Shown: positions 1 through 8,538, counted from the stretch's first letter. The stretch: 64,000 nucleotides of DNA from JARRPM01 sp039025905 (GCA_039025905.1 JBCCNJ010000004.1:1-64000), one strand, 5' to 3'. Notes: a model not told the origin generated them from the sequence alone. Made by a program: numbers and translations.

Positions 1-23
1 AGGCCGTATCAAAACGAAAACGA

Positions 24-461
24 ATGAAAGTTCTAAGCGTCAGCAGAGATCGTTATCCGGAGCTTATCGAAGTATGGGAAGCATCTGTGCGCGCGACTCA
101 TCACTTCCTTCCGGAAGAGTATATCCGTGAGCTAAAACCGCTTATCCTTGAGCGCTACCTTGACGCCGTTGAGCTCTGCCAGGTTTCTATAGCCGGTCAA
201 CTTGTCGGCTTTCTCGGTGTTGCCGATACAAATATCGAAATGCTCTTCGTGAGACCGGACTTCTTTGGCAAAGGCGTTGGCACGACGCTAGTCGAGTATG
301 CGATAGCGCATTTTGGCGCGACAAAAGTCGACGTTAACGAGCAGAACCCGGATGCGATCGCGTTTTATAAGAAATTGGGATTCGCTCATTCGGGACGATC
401 AGAGCTTGATGGTCAGGGAAATCCCTTTCCTCTGGTGCATATGGTTCGAGATGGAACGTAG
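24..461 (+). CDS. GNAT family N-acetyltransferase (YjaB-like)
   Basis: A 145-residue single-domain GNAT protein, the usual size for the family. It opens with a segment like the YjaB-type acetyltransferases (IEVWEASVRATHHFL), has the beta4 strand IEMLFVRPDFFGKGVGTTL, which contains the acetyl-CoA pyrophosphate-binding loop (GKGVGT, motif A), and ends with the NPDAIAFYKKLGF motif B helix. It should transfer an acetyl group from acetyl-CoA to an amine; the substrate cannot be read from sequence. It lies 50 bases upstream of an enoyl-CoA hydratase on the same strand, so the two may be co-transcribed, but no functional link is evident. Only 23 bases precede it, so upstream context is missing. Confidence 0.88.
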   Translation: MKVLSVSRDRYPELIEVWEASVRATHHFLPEEYIRELKPLILERYLDAVELCQVSIAGQLVGFLGVADTNIEMLFVRPDFFGKGVGTTLVEYAIAHFGATKVDVNEQNPDAIAFYKKLGFAHSGRSELDGQGNPFPLVHMVRDGT

Positions 462-511
462 CGGACTTTGAAATCGAATCAGAAATCTCAGATAAGAAGG
501 AGCAATAACGC

Positions 512-1294
512 ATGAACGCGAACAATTCGTTCGAAACACTTGAGCTGAGGGTCGACGGCCCCATCGCGCACTTGTGGTTGAACCGTCCTGAGCGTTTGAA
601 TGCGCTATCTACTCAACTGCTAAAGGAGTTGGTCGTTGCGGCCCGCTGGTTAGATGATCATGAAGACGTGAGAGTGGTGGTCGTTGGCGGGCGCGGGCGC
701 GCTTTCTCAGGAGGAGCCGACCTGGCGGGTTTTCCATCACTTGATGATCTCCAGCTAAGAGATGCGGCGGATGCGGGTAGATGCATGGCGGAAGCGCTGG
801 AGGCCATGCGTGCGGTGAGTATTGCGCGCATTCAGGGTTGGTGTGTGGGCGGCGGGCTAGTGCTTGCGGCGGCCTGCGATCTAAGAGTGGCGGTGGACAG
901 CACGCGCTTCTCTATTCCAGAGGTCGATTTAGGCATACCCCTTGCCTGGGGCGGCATCGAGCGCCTGGTCAGAGAAATTGGGCCGGCAATGACCAAGGAG
1001 CTGGTGATTACCTGCCGAGAGTTTGACGCGGCCGAGGCCCAACAGGTGGGATTCATCAACCGGGTAGTGAGTGATGATTTGCTGGATAGCACAGTGGATG
1101 AACTTGCAGCCAGTATCGCCGCCAAGCCAGGCATGCCTGTGGCAGCGACCAAACGGCATACTAACGCCGTGACCGCACAAATGGTGGGTGCGGAGCGAGC
1201 CTGGTCTGACGCCGATGGCTTGATAGCGGCTCTGGTCGATCCTGAATGCGCTGCCGTACGAAAAGCCTACATCGAAACTCGATTAGCGAAGTAA
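512..1294 (+). CDS. Enoyl-CoA hydratase/isomerase family protein
   Basis: A 260-residue crotonase-fold protein of standard length. The N-terminal strand region contains the crotonase hallmark LNRPERLNALS, an oxyanion-hole segment GGRGRAFSGGADL near residues 60-72, and the second conserved block IQGWCVGGGLVLAAACDL. It should hydrate or isomerise an acyl-CoA in the cytoplasm. The usual Glu residues of true hydratases are not both obvious, so an isomerase or other crotonase chemistry is possible. The start is well supported: AAGGAG sits about 10 bases upstream of the ATG. A second, unrelated crotonase gene occurs at 17123-17998. Confidence 0.9.
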   Translation: MNANNSFETLELRVDGPIAHLWLNRPERLNALSTQLLKELVVAARWLDDHEDVRVVVVGGRGRAFSGGADLAGFPSLDDLQLRDAADAGRCMAEALEAMRAVSIARIQGWCVGGGLVLAAACDLRVAVDSTRFSIPEVDLGIPLAWGGIERLVREIGPAMTKELVITCREFDAAEAQQVGFINRVVSDDLLDSTVDELAASIAAKPGMPVAATKRHTNAVTAQMVGAERAWSDADGLIAALVDPECAAVRKAYIETRLAK

Positions 1295-1316
1295 CGGGCT
1301 TTTCCAGGACGCCCGT
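1294..1316 (+). terminator. Possible stem-loop after the enoyl-CoA hydratase
   Basis: ACGGGC (1294-1299) pairs with GCCCGT (1311-1316) across an 11-base loop that itself contains TCCAGGA. It begins in the stop codon region of the upstream gene. There is no U-tract, so an intrinsic terminator is only a possibility. Confidence 0.3.
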
Positions 1317-1419
1317 CGATAGGCGATTACGGTGAAGTTTACGGATTGCTATCGTCTACTTTCCCTTCCTTTCACGGTCGAAGCACTCTCCAACACTATG
1401 AGCGTTTCGTCCAAGAGAC

Positions 1420-2178
1420 TTAAGAGGCGGGAAAATCTGTGTGATCTATTCGCCTTGCGAGGCTGTCAGCCAAGCCAATGCTCGACTTAGCTGGCGGGCG
1501 TGCAAAACCGCCCGCTGTGGCTTTATTTAAGCGTAGACGAACCAGACCCTCCGCGAACATCACAGCGGCTGAGACCGGGTCAACTGCCGGTATCGGTAGG
1601 CGGTGGCCAATCTTTGCCGCGAGCCCGGCAAGTGGGCCCCCGGCGAGAACGGCAACATCTGCTCGGTCTACGCGCACGCTTTCTTCAACGAGTTCCACCA
1701 GGCGGTCGGCAAGTTCGTCTTGCACGTTGTCTATCGATTGGAAGCCTTCATCGGGTAATCGCATACCGGCAAATCGCTGTTCGAGGCCGGTGCGCAACAT
1801 GCAGTCATGGAACCAGTCTGCTAGCTGATCTGAAAAGGTCACAATTGAAAAGCGACCACCAAGCGCGCAGGCAGTTAGCATTGCGGACTCGGCAACGCCA
1901 ACGACTGGAAGATCGAACAGCTGACGCGCGCCCACGATGCCAGGATCTCCAAAGGCCGAGATAATCACGGCATCCATTTCCGTGTGGTGCTCCGCAATCA
2001 GTTCGAAAATATGAGTAGCGCTGATTTCTGCTTCCACACGGCTGGATACATACGGAAAGCCAGTACGAGCCGTTGTCGGCACAATCTCCGTTCCTGGGGA
2101 AGCCGCGCTGGATGCAGCCTCTGCCATTAGCGCTGTCATAGATTCCGATGTGTTTGGGTTGATCAGCTGTAATTTCAT
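1420..2178 (-). CDS. Asp/Glu/hydantoin racemase-fold protein lacking the cysteine pair
   Basis: A 252-residue protein starting MKLQLINPNTSESMT, the typical opening of the hydantoin/Asp/Glu racemase superfamily (INPNTS). The start is placed at the ATG at 2178, because residues before it do not belong to the family. The superfamily's two catalytic cysteines normally sit in a C-F-G-D-P-G block and an L-G-C-A-G block. Here these read SAFGDPGIVGA and VLAGGPLAGLA, so both cysteines are replaced (Ala and Gly). The fold is clear, but a two-base racemase mechanism is not supported; it may act as another kind of enzyme or as a binding protein. It is a single gene with no operon partner. Confidence 0.8.
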   Translation of the reverse strand: MKLQLINPNTSESMTALMAEAASSAASPGTEIVPTTARTGFPYVSSRVEAEISATHIFELIAEHHTEMDAVIISAFGDPGIVGARQLFDLPVVGVAESAMLTACALGGRFSIVTFSDQLADWFHDCMLRTGLEQRFAGMRLPDEGFQSIDNVQDELADRLVELVEESVRVDRADVAVLAGGPLAGLAAKIGHRLPIPAVDPVSAAVMFAEGLVRLRLNKATAGGFARPPAKSSIGLADSLARRIDHTDFPAS

Positions 2179-2450
2179 GCTGCACTCCAAGTAAGCTCCG
2201 TTGGTTTCAACTATCAATGTGCTGTATTTTGTTATGGTTGATCAAGTCCATTTAACTGAAACCGCTTCGGATAATCTCTAGAGCAGTCAGCAGTCACTAC
2301 TTCTGTCAACACTCTGACTTGGTGCAAACCTTGATAGATTTACGTCGATAGTGAATCAGGCAAAGCGCCAGCGTGACATTGGGTTTATCCGTTGGGTATG
2401 AAAAGCGAGTGCGATGCGCGCTCAATAGGGTCTGAACATGCCCCGCTGCG

Positions 2451-2966
2451 ATGGGTTTGGTGATTGGGGTGAAAGACATAAAGAAGATCGTGATTTTTGG
2501 TAACTCTGGCTCTGGTAAGTCAACGTTGGCAAGAAAGCTGTGCGCTGAGCATGGCTTGGCTCACCTGGATTTAGACACGCTGGCTTGGGAGTCAGGATCA
2601 CCCCCCACAAGAAGAGAGTTAGTCGAATCTCATCGAGAGACAGACGCGTTCATCGATCGTCACCCACAGTGGGCAATCGAAGGTTGCTACTCCGACCTTA
2701 TTGAACCCTTACTCGAGCGTGCGAACGAGCTTATCTTTTTGGATCTACCAATAGATTTGTGTATCGCCAACGCCAAAGCGAGGCCTTGGGAAGCTCACAA
2801 GTACGATTCAAAAGCCGCGCAAGATGCAAATCTGGCTGCGCTGCTGGACTGGATCGCGCAGTATGAGGAACGTACTGATACCTTCTCAAGGTCAGCTCAT
2901 ATTGCGATGTATGATAAATACCTTGGCAAAAAGATAAGATACACGAGCAATGGGGGGTCTGCTTAA
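2451..2966 (+). CDS. P-loop adenylate-kinase-like NTPase
   Basis: Up to 171 residues with an N-terminal Walker A (FGNSGSGKSTLARKL) followed by a short substrate-binding region and FLDLPIDLCIANAKAR, the pattern of small AAA/adenylate-kinase-like proteins (FlaR/shikimate kinase-like). It presumably phosphorylates or binds a small molecule in the cytoplasm; the substrate is unknown. The ATG at 2451 has no clear ribosome binding site; a GTG at 2469 with GGTGATT upstream is an equally good start and would begin at the conserved strand. The C-terminus includes an aromatic-rich segment and no further domain. It stands alone, 84 bases before a SET-domain gene. Confidence 0.75.
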   Translation: MGLVIGVKDIKKIVIFGNSGSGKSTLARKLCAEHGLAHLDLDTLAWESGSPPTRRELVESHRETDAFIDRHPQWAIEGCYSDLIEPLLERANELIFLDLPIDLCIANAKARPWEAHKYDSKAAQDANLAALLDWIAQYEERTDTFSRSAHIAMYDKYLGKKIRYTSNGGSA

Positions 2967-3050
2967 CAGGCTGCGAACGATGCTTGGTAGGAATTTCGTT
3001 TGGCGTTGTGTCCCTCCCTATCAATGCACTAGTGGGTAACGCGACACGAC

Positions 3051-3572
3051 ATGAGTTCAAACACAAAGTTGGCGTCGGGGATGTGCATCCCCTGCTCCGT
3101 TAGACCCTCCGCAGACAAAGGCCTGGGTGTGTTCGCTGAAAAAGATGTCGCGAGGGGAACGACTATTTGGCGACACGTTTCTAATCAATACAGAGTACTG
3201 GATAGCGGTTTGTTGGAAGCGTTACTAGTGGAGCGTTCACGCAAAGACGCGGTGTATCTGCTAACCCATATTACTTCCATTGAGGAGTTTCCCGGCTACA
3301 TGGTCGAATTCTTTGATGAAGGCGCGCTGATCAACCATTCAGATCGGCCCAATGTAAAAAGAAAAAGCAGTGCCGCTAACTATTCCGAGTTGACCGCTCA
3401 CTCGCTACCAGAGATTTACGAGGCTTTGCAAAGTCGCCACTTTGATCTCGTTGCAGCGTATGACATTGCCGCAGGCGAGGAGCTCTTAATGGACTACGAC
3501 GACGAGCCGGATGATCCAGCTTATTATGATGAAGCGTGCAGGCGTTACGGCGTGACATGGGATTGGCTGTAG
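3051..3572 (+). CDS. SET domain-containing protein
   Basis: A 173-residue protein made almost entirely of a SET domain: the N-terminal GLGVFAEKDVARGT motif, the LINHSDRPNV motif that forms part of the S-adenosylmethionine and lysine site, and AAGEELLMDYDDE near the C-terminus. Bacterial single-domain SET proteins are presumed protein-lysine methyltransferases with mostly unknown targets. No cysteine-rich post-SET zinc site is visible. Same strand as the preceding P-loop gene but not obviously coupled. The function beyond methyl transfer is not inferable. Confidence 0.85.
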   Translation: MSSNTKLASGMCIPCSVRPSADKGLGVFAEKDVARGTTIWRHVSNQYRVLDSGLLEALLVERSRKDAVYLLTHITSIEEFPGYMVEFFDEGALINHSDRPNVKRKSSAANYSELTAHSLPEIYEALQSRHFDLVAAYDIAAGEELLMDYDDEPDDPAYYDEACRRYGVTWDWL

Positions 3573-3629
3573 GCCTACCAACCCTTAATGTGATAGGCCT
3601 GAACTCAGCGTCTGCAAGCATATGGCGGC

Positions 3630-4172
3630 TCAGAACACCCCGTTGGCGTTTCGAATTGTGCCGCCATTGAGGAGGGCGTTGAAACGCAAGAACCCATCCA
3701 GAGGCTGGATTGCATCCCAGTGCTCGACAATCCTGCCCCCCTCAATGCGCCATGAATCAATGATATTGAGCCCTTTTTGATCGTCTCCTCTATCTTCCCG
3801 GTTGAGAGTTGCATGTGAGTGGAAGACGACATAATTTCCGTCGGCGTAAACGTGCTTTACGTCATAGGTGTAATCCGGGTAATCCTCAACGAGCTGTTGC
3901 AAAAACCCCACAAGGCCGTTGATCGTGTCGGGGATATTGCGATTGTGTTGTACATAGGAGCTGTCGTTATAGTGCTCCAAGATGTAATCAAAGTTATGGT
4001 CGTTCATCATATTCTGTACAAAATCGGTAATCAGCAGGACGTTTTGCCGTTCTTGCTCTGTCCAATTCGGTTTTTGTAGGGTCGCCAGGTCGATGCTGAT
4101 ATTGCCTTCCTGCTGAGCAGATACGACGGTGTTGGCGAAGAGGAAGAATAAAGAAAAGATGAGCTGCTTCAT
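3630..4172 (-). CDS. Exported NTF2-like/SnoaL-like protein
   Basis: A 180-residue protein with a cleavable signal peptide (MKQLIFSLFFLFANTVVSAQ) followed by a SnoaL/NTF2-like cone domain, recognisable by FVQNMMNDHNFDYILEHY, a YVQHN segment and the closing IVEHWDAIQPL motif. Such domains bind hydrophobic ligands or act as small isomerases/hydrolases; here it would act in the periplasm. The start is the second ATG (4172), which has AGGA about 7 bases upstream. It is transcribed divergently from an HxlR-type regulator, with an inverted repeat between them, so it is likely the regulator's target. Confidence 0.85.
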   Translation of the reverse strand: MKQLIFSLFFLFANTVVSAQQEGNISIDLATLQKPNWTEQERQNVLLITDFVQNMMNDHNFDYILEHYNDSSYVQHNRNIPDTINGLVGFLQQLVEDYPDYTYDVKHVYADGNYVVFHSHATLNREDRGDDQKGLNIIDSWRIEGGRIVEHWDAIQPLDGFLRFNALLNGGTIRNANGVF

Positions 4173-4185
4173 GTTGGTTCCTATT

Positions 4186-4219
4186 AAGTACATAGTTACT
4201 AATATATACTAGATTACTT
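4186..4219. promoter_or_regulatory. Candidate HxlR operator
   Basis: An interrupted inverted repeat between the divergent NTF2-like and HxlR genes. AAGTA (4186-4190) and TAGT (4193-4196) are mirrored by ACTA (4208-4211) and TACTT (4215-4219), with spacers of 2 and 3 bases. The AT-rich, TAGT/ACTA-type symmetry is like known sites of HxlR/MarR-type winged-helix dimers. It lies just upstream of the exported protein's start, as expected for a repressor site. Confidence 0.45.
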
Positions 4220-4341
4220 TACGGCCATTTTGATTACAATTAGGCACGTGGAACTGCCCTAGGCACACGCAAGTAACCTGCATCGGAACGCAGCGAGAGA
4301 GAATCAAGCAGCGATAATCTAGCCTTGGAGAGACGTCACTG

Positions 4342-4722
4342 GTGGCAACACAAGCGAAAGCAGAAAAGCGGGTGTTTATTAACAACGAGGAGTGTCCCAT
4401 TCGCAATGTGATTTCTCACTTTGGGAACAGGTGGTCGATGCTTGTTTTGTTTGCGCTAGTGGATGGTGCCGATCGATTTAACTCCATTAAATCCAGAGTC
4501 GTAGGTATATCACAGCGGATGCTGACCCAAACGCTGCGGGACTTAGAGCGCGAAGGCTACGTCGACCGGACGGTTTATCCCGAGGTGCCTGTGAAGGTGG
4601 AATATGAACTCACCGAAATGGGACGAGGGCTGGTTAAGCCACTGTATCAATTGGTGTCCTGGGCGGAAACACATCATGATGATATTAGACGTTCTAGGCA
4701 GGCTTACGATGATCGACGTTAA
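4342..4722 (+). CDS. HxlR family transcriptional regulator
   Basis: A 126-residue winged-helix protein of the HxlR type. It has the family Cys near the N-terminus in the NNEECPIRNVISHFGNRW segment, the HTH recognition region SQRMLTQTLRDLEREGYV, and the wing sequence PVKVEYELTEMG. It begins with GTG at 4342. HxlR proteins are dimeric regulators often sensing electrophiles or redox state, with the N-terminal cysteine as sensor; that role is family knowledge, not shown here. Divergent from an exported NTF2-like protein. Confidence 0.9.
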   Translation: MATQAKAEKRVFINNEECPIRNVISHFGNRWSMLVLFALVDGADRFNSIKSRVVGISQRMLTQTLRDLEREGYVDRTVYPEVPVKVEYELTEMGRGLVKPLYQLVSWAETHHDDIRRSRQAYDDRR

Positions 4723-5155
4723 GCATGCGAACGTAATTTACATGCCTATCATTTTCTATCGGTCCGCGCAGCATGCACGCACATGCTCAAGCGGTTAACA
4801 GGAAAAAGGGTGAGGCGCGAATCTCGATACTGCAGCGAAATGATAGACCTATATAACGGCGGGCTATTTGCGTGTGTGTTCTAAATTCTGGAAATTGCAG
4901 TAAAACGGTTCACTCTCGCGCACAATTTGGTCGTCAGGTGGATTGCCAACGCTCGCTTAACATGTGCGCATCCGTTTGTTGCGGGCAGCTGTATTGGTTG
5001 ATTGAAAGATAGACTCTGCGTGCACTTTGGCATAGGCTTTTTAACTGAGAGCGATGGCAGTACAACTTGCTGGGTCGAGTCTGCGGACGGCTGCTATGCT
5101 CTTTAGGAAAGACCGTAGCGTTACGCGGTAAAGACTGCGAACAAAGGTATTGTAT
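4723..5155. other. 433-base gap without a recognisable gene
   Basis: Between the HxlR gene and the next exported protein. No open frame with family resemblance, no tRNA-like fold and no clear terminator was found. The end of the gap holds the AAAGG ribosome binding site (5143-5147) of the downstream gene. Confidence 0.5.
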
Positions 5156-5584
5156 GTGAAGGCTGCCTTCCTACTTTTTGTAGTCTGCTCGATGAATTGC
5201 CAACTGGTTTGCGGCGATACCGGATTGGCCTACGAGCAGATAGGGAAACATCTGCACTCTGAGTTCAAATACGTGGAATCGGAGATGATGAGGGTTTGGA
5301 TTACGATAGACGACCTGCAAGATAAAATGCACCGAAACCCCGAGGCCATTACCGGTGAGATGAACAGAAGCCTCGCTAACCTGTACTTTTATGAAAGCAA
5401 ACTCAACGAGTACCTCGGTGTATTAGAAGTTGAGTTGACACAGCTAGATGATCCACTAAAGACAGTCTTCAAAAAGGATCAGTTTCAACCGATCCACTTC
5501 AACACGCTGATTCAAAAAACACCTCGCGGTGCTACTTTGATTCCCAAAAGTCACAAGATCGCCATCAAAAAGGTTGGGCTTTAA
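5156..5584 (+). CDS. Small exported protein of unknown function
   Basis: A 142-residue protein that I do not recognise. It opens with a lysine followed by a hydrophobic stretch (AFLLFVVCSMNCQLVCG) typical of a signal peptide. The mature part is mainly helical with many charged residues. The GTG at 5156 is chosen as start because AAAGG lies 8 bases upstream; the in-frame TTG at 5150 is too close to that site. The remainder contains a basic C-terminus (SHKIAIKKVGL). It stands alone, so context gives no role. Confidence 0.6.
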   Translation: MKAAFLLFVVCSMNCQLVCGDTGLAYEQIGKHLHSEFKYVESEMMRVWITIDDLQDKMHRNPEAITGEMNRSLANLYFYESKLNEYLGVLEVELTQLDDPLKTVFKKDQFQPIHFNTLIQKTPRGATLIPKSHKIAIKKVGL

Positions 5585-5759
5585 CCTTTAACTATATCCT
5601 GTTTATACCGTGTTATAGCCTCTTATCGGCTTGTTGCAACTGCATTGTGTTTTCACTCCTTTTGCCAACCACGGCTGTTGTCGAAGCAAACCGGTCGGGG
5701 AAGTACCGTTGATCTTAGAACAGCATCGCTTTTCGAAGTTTTAGGTGGCACGCGATTAA

Positions 5760-6377
5760 ATGATGGGTCGGTTGCTGGCGATCCTGATAGTCGCTTTTAT
5801 CCCGGCGTCCATCGTCATCGCCTACCGCCTCACGGCCTCCACATGGCCACCACCCTCGGATGAGCAGATCTGTTCTGTATTAGTGCTAGGCTACCCGACC
5901 AATGCAGATGGCAGTGTGAGCGATGTGGCTCGATTCAGAGTTGAACAGGGAATTGAACTCTATAGGCAGCAAGGGTGCAGTGAGCTGGTGTTCTCTGGCG
6001 CTGCGGTTCGCAACGATCACATTGAAGCGACGGCCATGGCCGCGCTTGCTCAGCGTAGCGGTGTTCCAGAGGAAGACATCATCGTCGAACAAACCGCTCG
6101 CTCGACCTGGGAAAATGTGGGGTGTGCTGCTTTACTTCTTCCGCAACGCGATCGCGTTTTCCTGGTATCGGACTCTTTGCACGCAAAACGAGCGCATCGT
6201 TACGCCTGTAGACAAGATGAGACCTTATGTGAAACATTTATAGCGGCGGGCGCAGCTCCCCCAGCAACGGCATTGTGGAGCTATGCCTCTGCGCTCAAGG
6301 AGTTCAATGCCTACGCGCGAGACCTGCTGCTTTATCGCAGCGGAGCAGTTGAAAACGCACCGGGCTGCACATTCTAA
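5760..6377 (+). CDS. YdcF/SanA-like DUF218 family protein
   Basis: A 205-residue protein with one N-terminal membrane segment (LLAILIVAFIPASIVIAYRL) followed by a DUF218 domain: VLVLGYPTNADGS opening strand, ELVFSGAAVRNDHIEATAM, the EQTARSTWENV motif and VFLVSDSLHAKRAHRY. DUF218 proteins (ElyC, SanA, YdcF) are envelope-associated and linked to vancomycin resistance or cell wall/ECA metabolism, though the chemistry is unresolved. Expected topology is an N-terminal anchor with the domain in the periplasm. Two adjacent ATGs occur at 5760 and 5763. The next gene follows 32 bases downstream and may be co-transcribed. Confidence 0.85.
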   Translation: MMGRLLAILIVAFIPASIVIAYRLTASTWPPPSDEQICSVLVLGYPTNADGSVSDVARFRVEQGIELYRQQGCSELVFSGAAVRNDHIEATAMAALAQRSGVPEEDIIVEQTARSTWENVGCAALLLPQRDRVFLVSDSLHAKRAHRYACRQDETLCETFIAAGAAPPATALWSYASALKEFNAYARDLLLYRSGAVENAPGCTF

Positions 6378-6409
6378 GCATAGGGCCTTGTCGAGAGTAT
6401 AGTTATCAT

Positions 6410-6814
6410 ATGATCCCAGAATTTTACGCCCAACTACTATCTGCGGCCGGTTCGGCAACCTTGAGCGTACTTTCGAAGGACGGAAGTATTCAATCCACGC
6501 TGGTGTGGCCTGACTACGATGGTGAGTATATTAAATTGAATGTGATGGAAGGCTCGCCCAAGCTAAACGGTATCAAGCGGGAACGCAAAGCCACTGTGTT
6601 AATGACTCATGGTGGCAATGAGACACTCTATATCGCGGTGCGCTGTGAACTGCATGACATTGTCAGCGAGAACGCGGTGGAGCATCTGAATATGCTTACA
6701 CAAAGAAATATGGGGGTGCAGCGATGGTATGGCGATGTGGTCGCGGAAAATGAAGCAGAGGAGAAGCGCACGCGAATCGTGTATCTCAAACCCGCCCGCG
6801 TTTACCATACCTAA
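6410..6814 (+). CDS. PPOX-class flavin/F420-type split-barrel protein
   Basis: A 134-residue split-barrel protein of the pyridoxamine-5'-phosphate oxidase superfamily. The characteristic opening is ATLSVLSKDGSIQSTLVWPDYDG, with a following KLNGIKRERKATVLM strand segment corresponding to the cofactor-binding part, and a C-terminal YLKPARVYHT that is typical of TIGR-type PPOX small proteins. It probably binds FMN or F420 and reduces an unknown substrate. Gammaproteobacteria mostly use FMN, so F420 is less likely. Follows the DUF218 gene on the same strand. Confidence 0.8.
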   Translation: MIPEFYAQLLSAAGSATLSVLSKDGSIQSTLVWPDYDGEYIKLNVMEGSPKLNGIKRERKATVLMTHGGNETLYIAVRCELHDIVSENAVEHLNMLTQRNMGVQRWYGDVVAENEAEEKRTRIVYLKPARVYHT

Positions 6815-6835
6815 GCGATTGACCTCTTAATCGCA

Positions 6836-7525
6836 TCAAGTCGATAGATCGCGATCTTCCGGCGCTAGCTGCGGTTCTCCTAAATGATCTGATTTGATCC
6901 AAAGGCGCGCGCCGAGTTCGCCGGCAGTTCCCTCAAATGCATAGTCTGGCGGCAGTCGCAGCCAGGAATGCGCTTTGTATGTCTGATCTTCAAAGCTAAA
7001 GCTGCCCTCGAGAACCAGGGCTTCAAAGCCTTTGTGCTGAGAGACGTTCACTTTTGTGTGTGCATCCCAAACTTCGATTCGAACACGCTCTCTGTTGTCC
7101 GCATAGAGCGGTATTTCAGATACACCCGGTGCAATGGCCACGGGATCTGCAATGGTGGTGTCCACCGACAATTGCTGGCGATCCTTCATATCAAATTGCC
7201 ACAGTTTTACGAGTATCGTTGCGCCGTCATCCGCCCTGGGGGTATGACTAGACGTGGGCGGATTGCGCACATATGTTCCGGCAGGAAAGTCCCCATGTTC
7301 GTCCTGAAACACGCCCTCTAGCACCAAGTATTCCTCTCCGCCTGTATGGGTGTGGGCTGAAAACGCGCTGCCGGGCGCGTAGCGCACAATGCTGGTTGCC
7401 CGCGCAACCTCGCCGCCCATACGATCCAGCATGCGGCGTTCAACGCCAGGCATAGGTGAGGGCACCCAGGGCATATCCTGTGTATGTAGGCTGGCTGGTC
7501 GCCTAAAGTCAGCATTTACGTCCAT
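6836..7525 (-). CDS. ChrR-like double cupin protein
   Basis: A 229-residue tandem-cupin protein. The first cupin has the metal motif SAHTHTGGEEYLVLEG (His, His, Glu) followed by YVRNPPTSSHTP; the second (VSQHKGFEALVLEGSF) has lost most metal ligands. The arrangement matches the C-terminal cupin pair of ChrR and stand-alone ChrR-like cupins; no anti-sigma zinc-binding HXXXCXXC domain is present, so it is not a full ChrR anti-sigma factor. The start is set at 7525, since GGAGGG lies 7 bases upstream and within the preceding in-frame codons. Divergent from a TetR regulator with shared operators, so it is a likely TetR target. Confidence 0.85.
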   Translation of the reverse strand: MDVNADFRRPASLHTQDMPWVPSPMPGVERRMLDRMGGEVARATSIVRYAPGSAFSAHTHTGGEEYLVLEGVFQDEHGDFPAGTYVRNPPTSSHTPRADDGATILVKLWQFDMKDRQQLSVDTTIADPVAIAPGVSEIPLYADNRERVRIEVWDAHTKVNVSQHKGFEALVLEGSFSFEDQTYKAHSWLRLPPDYAFEGTAGELGARLWIKSDHLGEPQLAPEDRDLST

Positions 7526-7618
7526 CGCGAAACCCTCCAATTCATTACTAATTTGTCACCAATGCTCGCTATCAATCAATCTCGCCATGTGCGCAGCTTG
7601 GACAGAAAACTAATCATC

Positions 7619-7681
7619 TACCTATCGATAGGTATATACTAGAAGAATACGACAATTGAGTCAAACCCTATCTTCCGATAG
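7619..7681. promoter_or_regulatory. Candidate TetR operators
   Basis: The intergenic region between the cupin and TetR genes contains a perfect 16-base palindrome, TACCTATCGATAGGTA (7619-7634), and a second related inverted repeat, CTATC (7668-7672) with GATAG (7677-7681). Both share CTATC/GATAG half-sites. Paired similar palindromes in a divergent promoter region are typical of TetR-family autoregulation. Confidence 0.6.
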
Positions 7682-7738
7682 ATAGATATATCTGCAGAGA
7701 ATTGATACCGTATCCGTGACGGTGAGAGATTTCTGAAT

Positions 7739-8287
7739 ATGGCAAAAATCGATAAGGCGACCGAGATTCTAGACATTGCTGAGAGAATGGCGCGACAGGG
7801 TGGCTATAGTGGTTTTAGCTTTCGCGAGATTGCGAAAGAGGCCGGGGTCAAATCGGCGAGCGTTCACTACCATTTCCCCACGAAAGAAGATCTGGGTACG
7901 GCGCTAGCGAATCGCTATACGGAACAGTTTTTAGAAAGCCTAGGTACCCCCTCTGAGTTTGCTTCCCTGCAAGAAGGGCTTGAGCACTATCGCAATCACT
8001 TTCGCAAGGCGTTAACAGAAGATGGTCTGATGTGTCTGTGCGGTATGTTGGGTGCTCAGTATCAGTCTTTGCCGGATGCGCTTCGTCGAGAGACCAGGCT
8101 GTTCTTTGAACGCAATATCGATTGGTTGGAGAGAGTCTTAGAGCACGCTGATGAACCCGCAACGCCCCAAGCGAGACGCGAAGCAGCGATTAAGCTTATA
8201 GCGACTCTGGAGGGCGCCATGATCCTCGCACAGACCCTGGAAGATGATGCCTATTTCGAAAGCGTCATAGCCAACACTACTGGCTGA
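7739..8287 (+). CDS. TetR/AcrR family transcriptional regulator
   Basis: A 182-residue TetR protein with an N-terminal HTH (residues about 5-50): ILDIAERMARQGGYSGFSFR followed by EIAKEAGVKSASVHYHFPTK, the canonical recognition helix ending in YHFPTKEDL. The C-terminal ligand domain contains a cysteine pair in LMCLCGMLGAQYQSLP, seen in the TetR_C group that includes AcuR/NemR-like regulators. It would repress itself and the divergent cupin; the effector is unknown. GGTGAGAG upstream of the ATG provides the ribosome binding site. Confidence 0.92.
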   Translation: MAKIDKATEILDIAERMARQGGYSGFSFREIAKEAGVKSASVHYHFPTKEDLGTALANRYTEQFLESLGTPSEFASLQEGLEHYRNHFRKALTEDGLMCLCGMLGAQYQSLPDALRRETRLFFERNIDWLERVLEHADEPATPQARREAAIKLIATLEGAMILAQTLEDDAYFESVIANTTG

Positions 8288-8538
8288 TTCAGCGCTCTAG
8301 CAGCTGTACGTAACGTCCATTTGGAAGGCTTGCTTCTCGGTATTGTTTTGAACCCGCGTGCGCGTTTGCGGTCATATGCAGCGCCCTAACCGGCCTGGGT
8401 TTGAAACCCGAGCGCTGCTCGCATAGTTGCCTTCCTCGGGTATTCCAGCCTGGGCTTGTCTCGCTTTATGTCGCGCTAGGCGTGCTGCTACGCATATTCT
8501 CGCGGCAGCTATGAATGCTCATCAGACGGAGTGGACTT

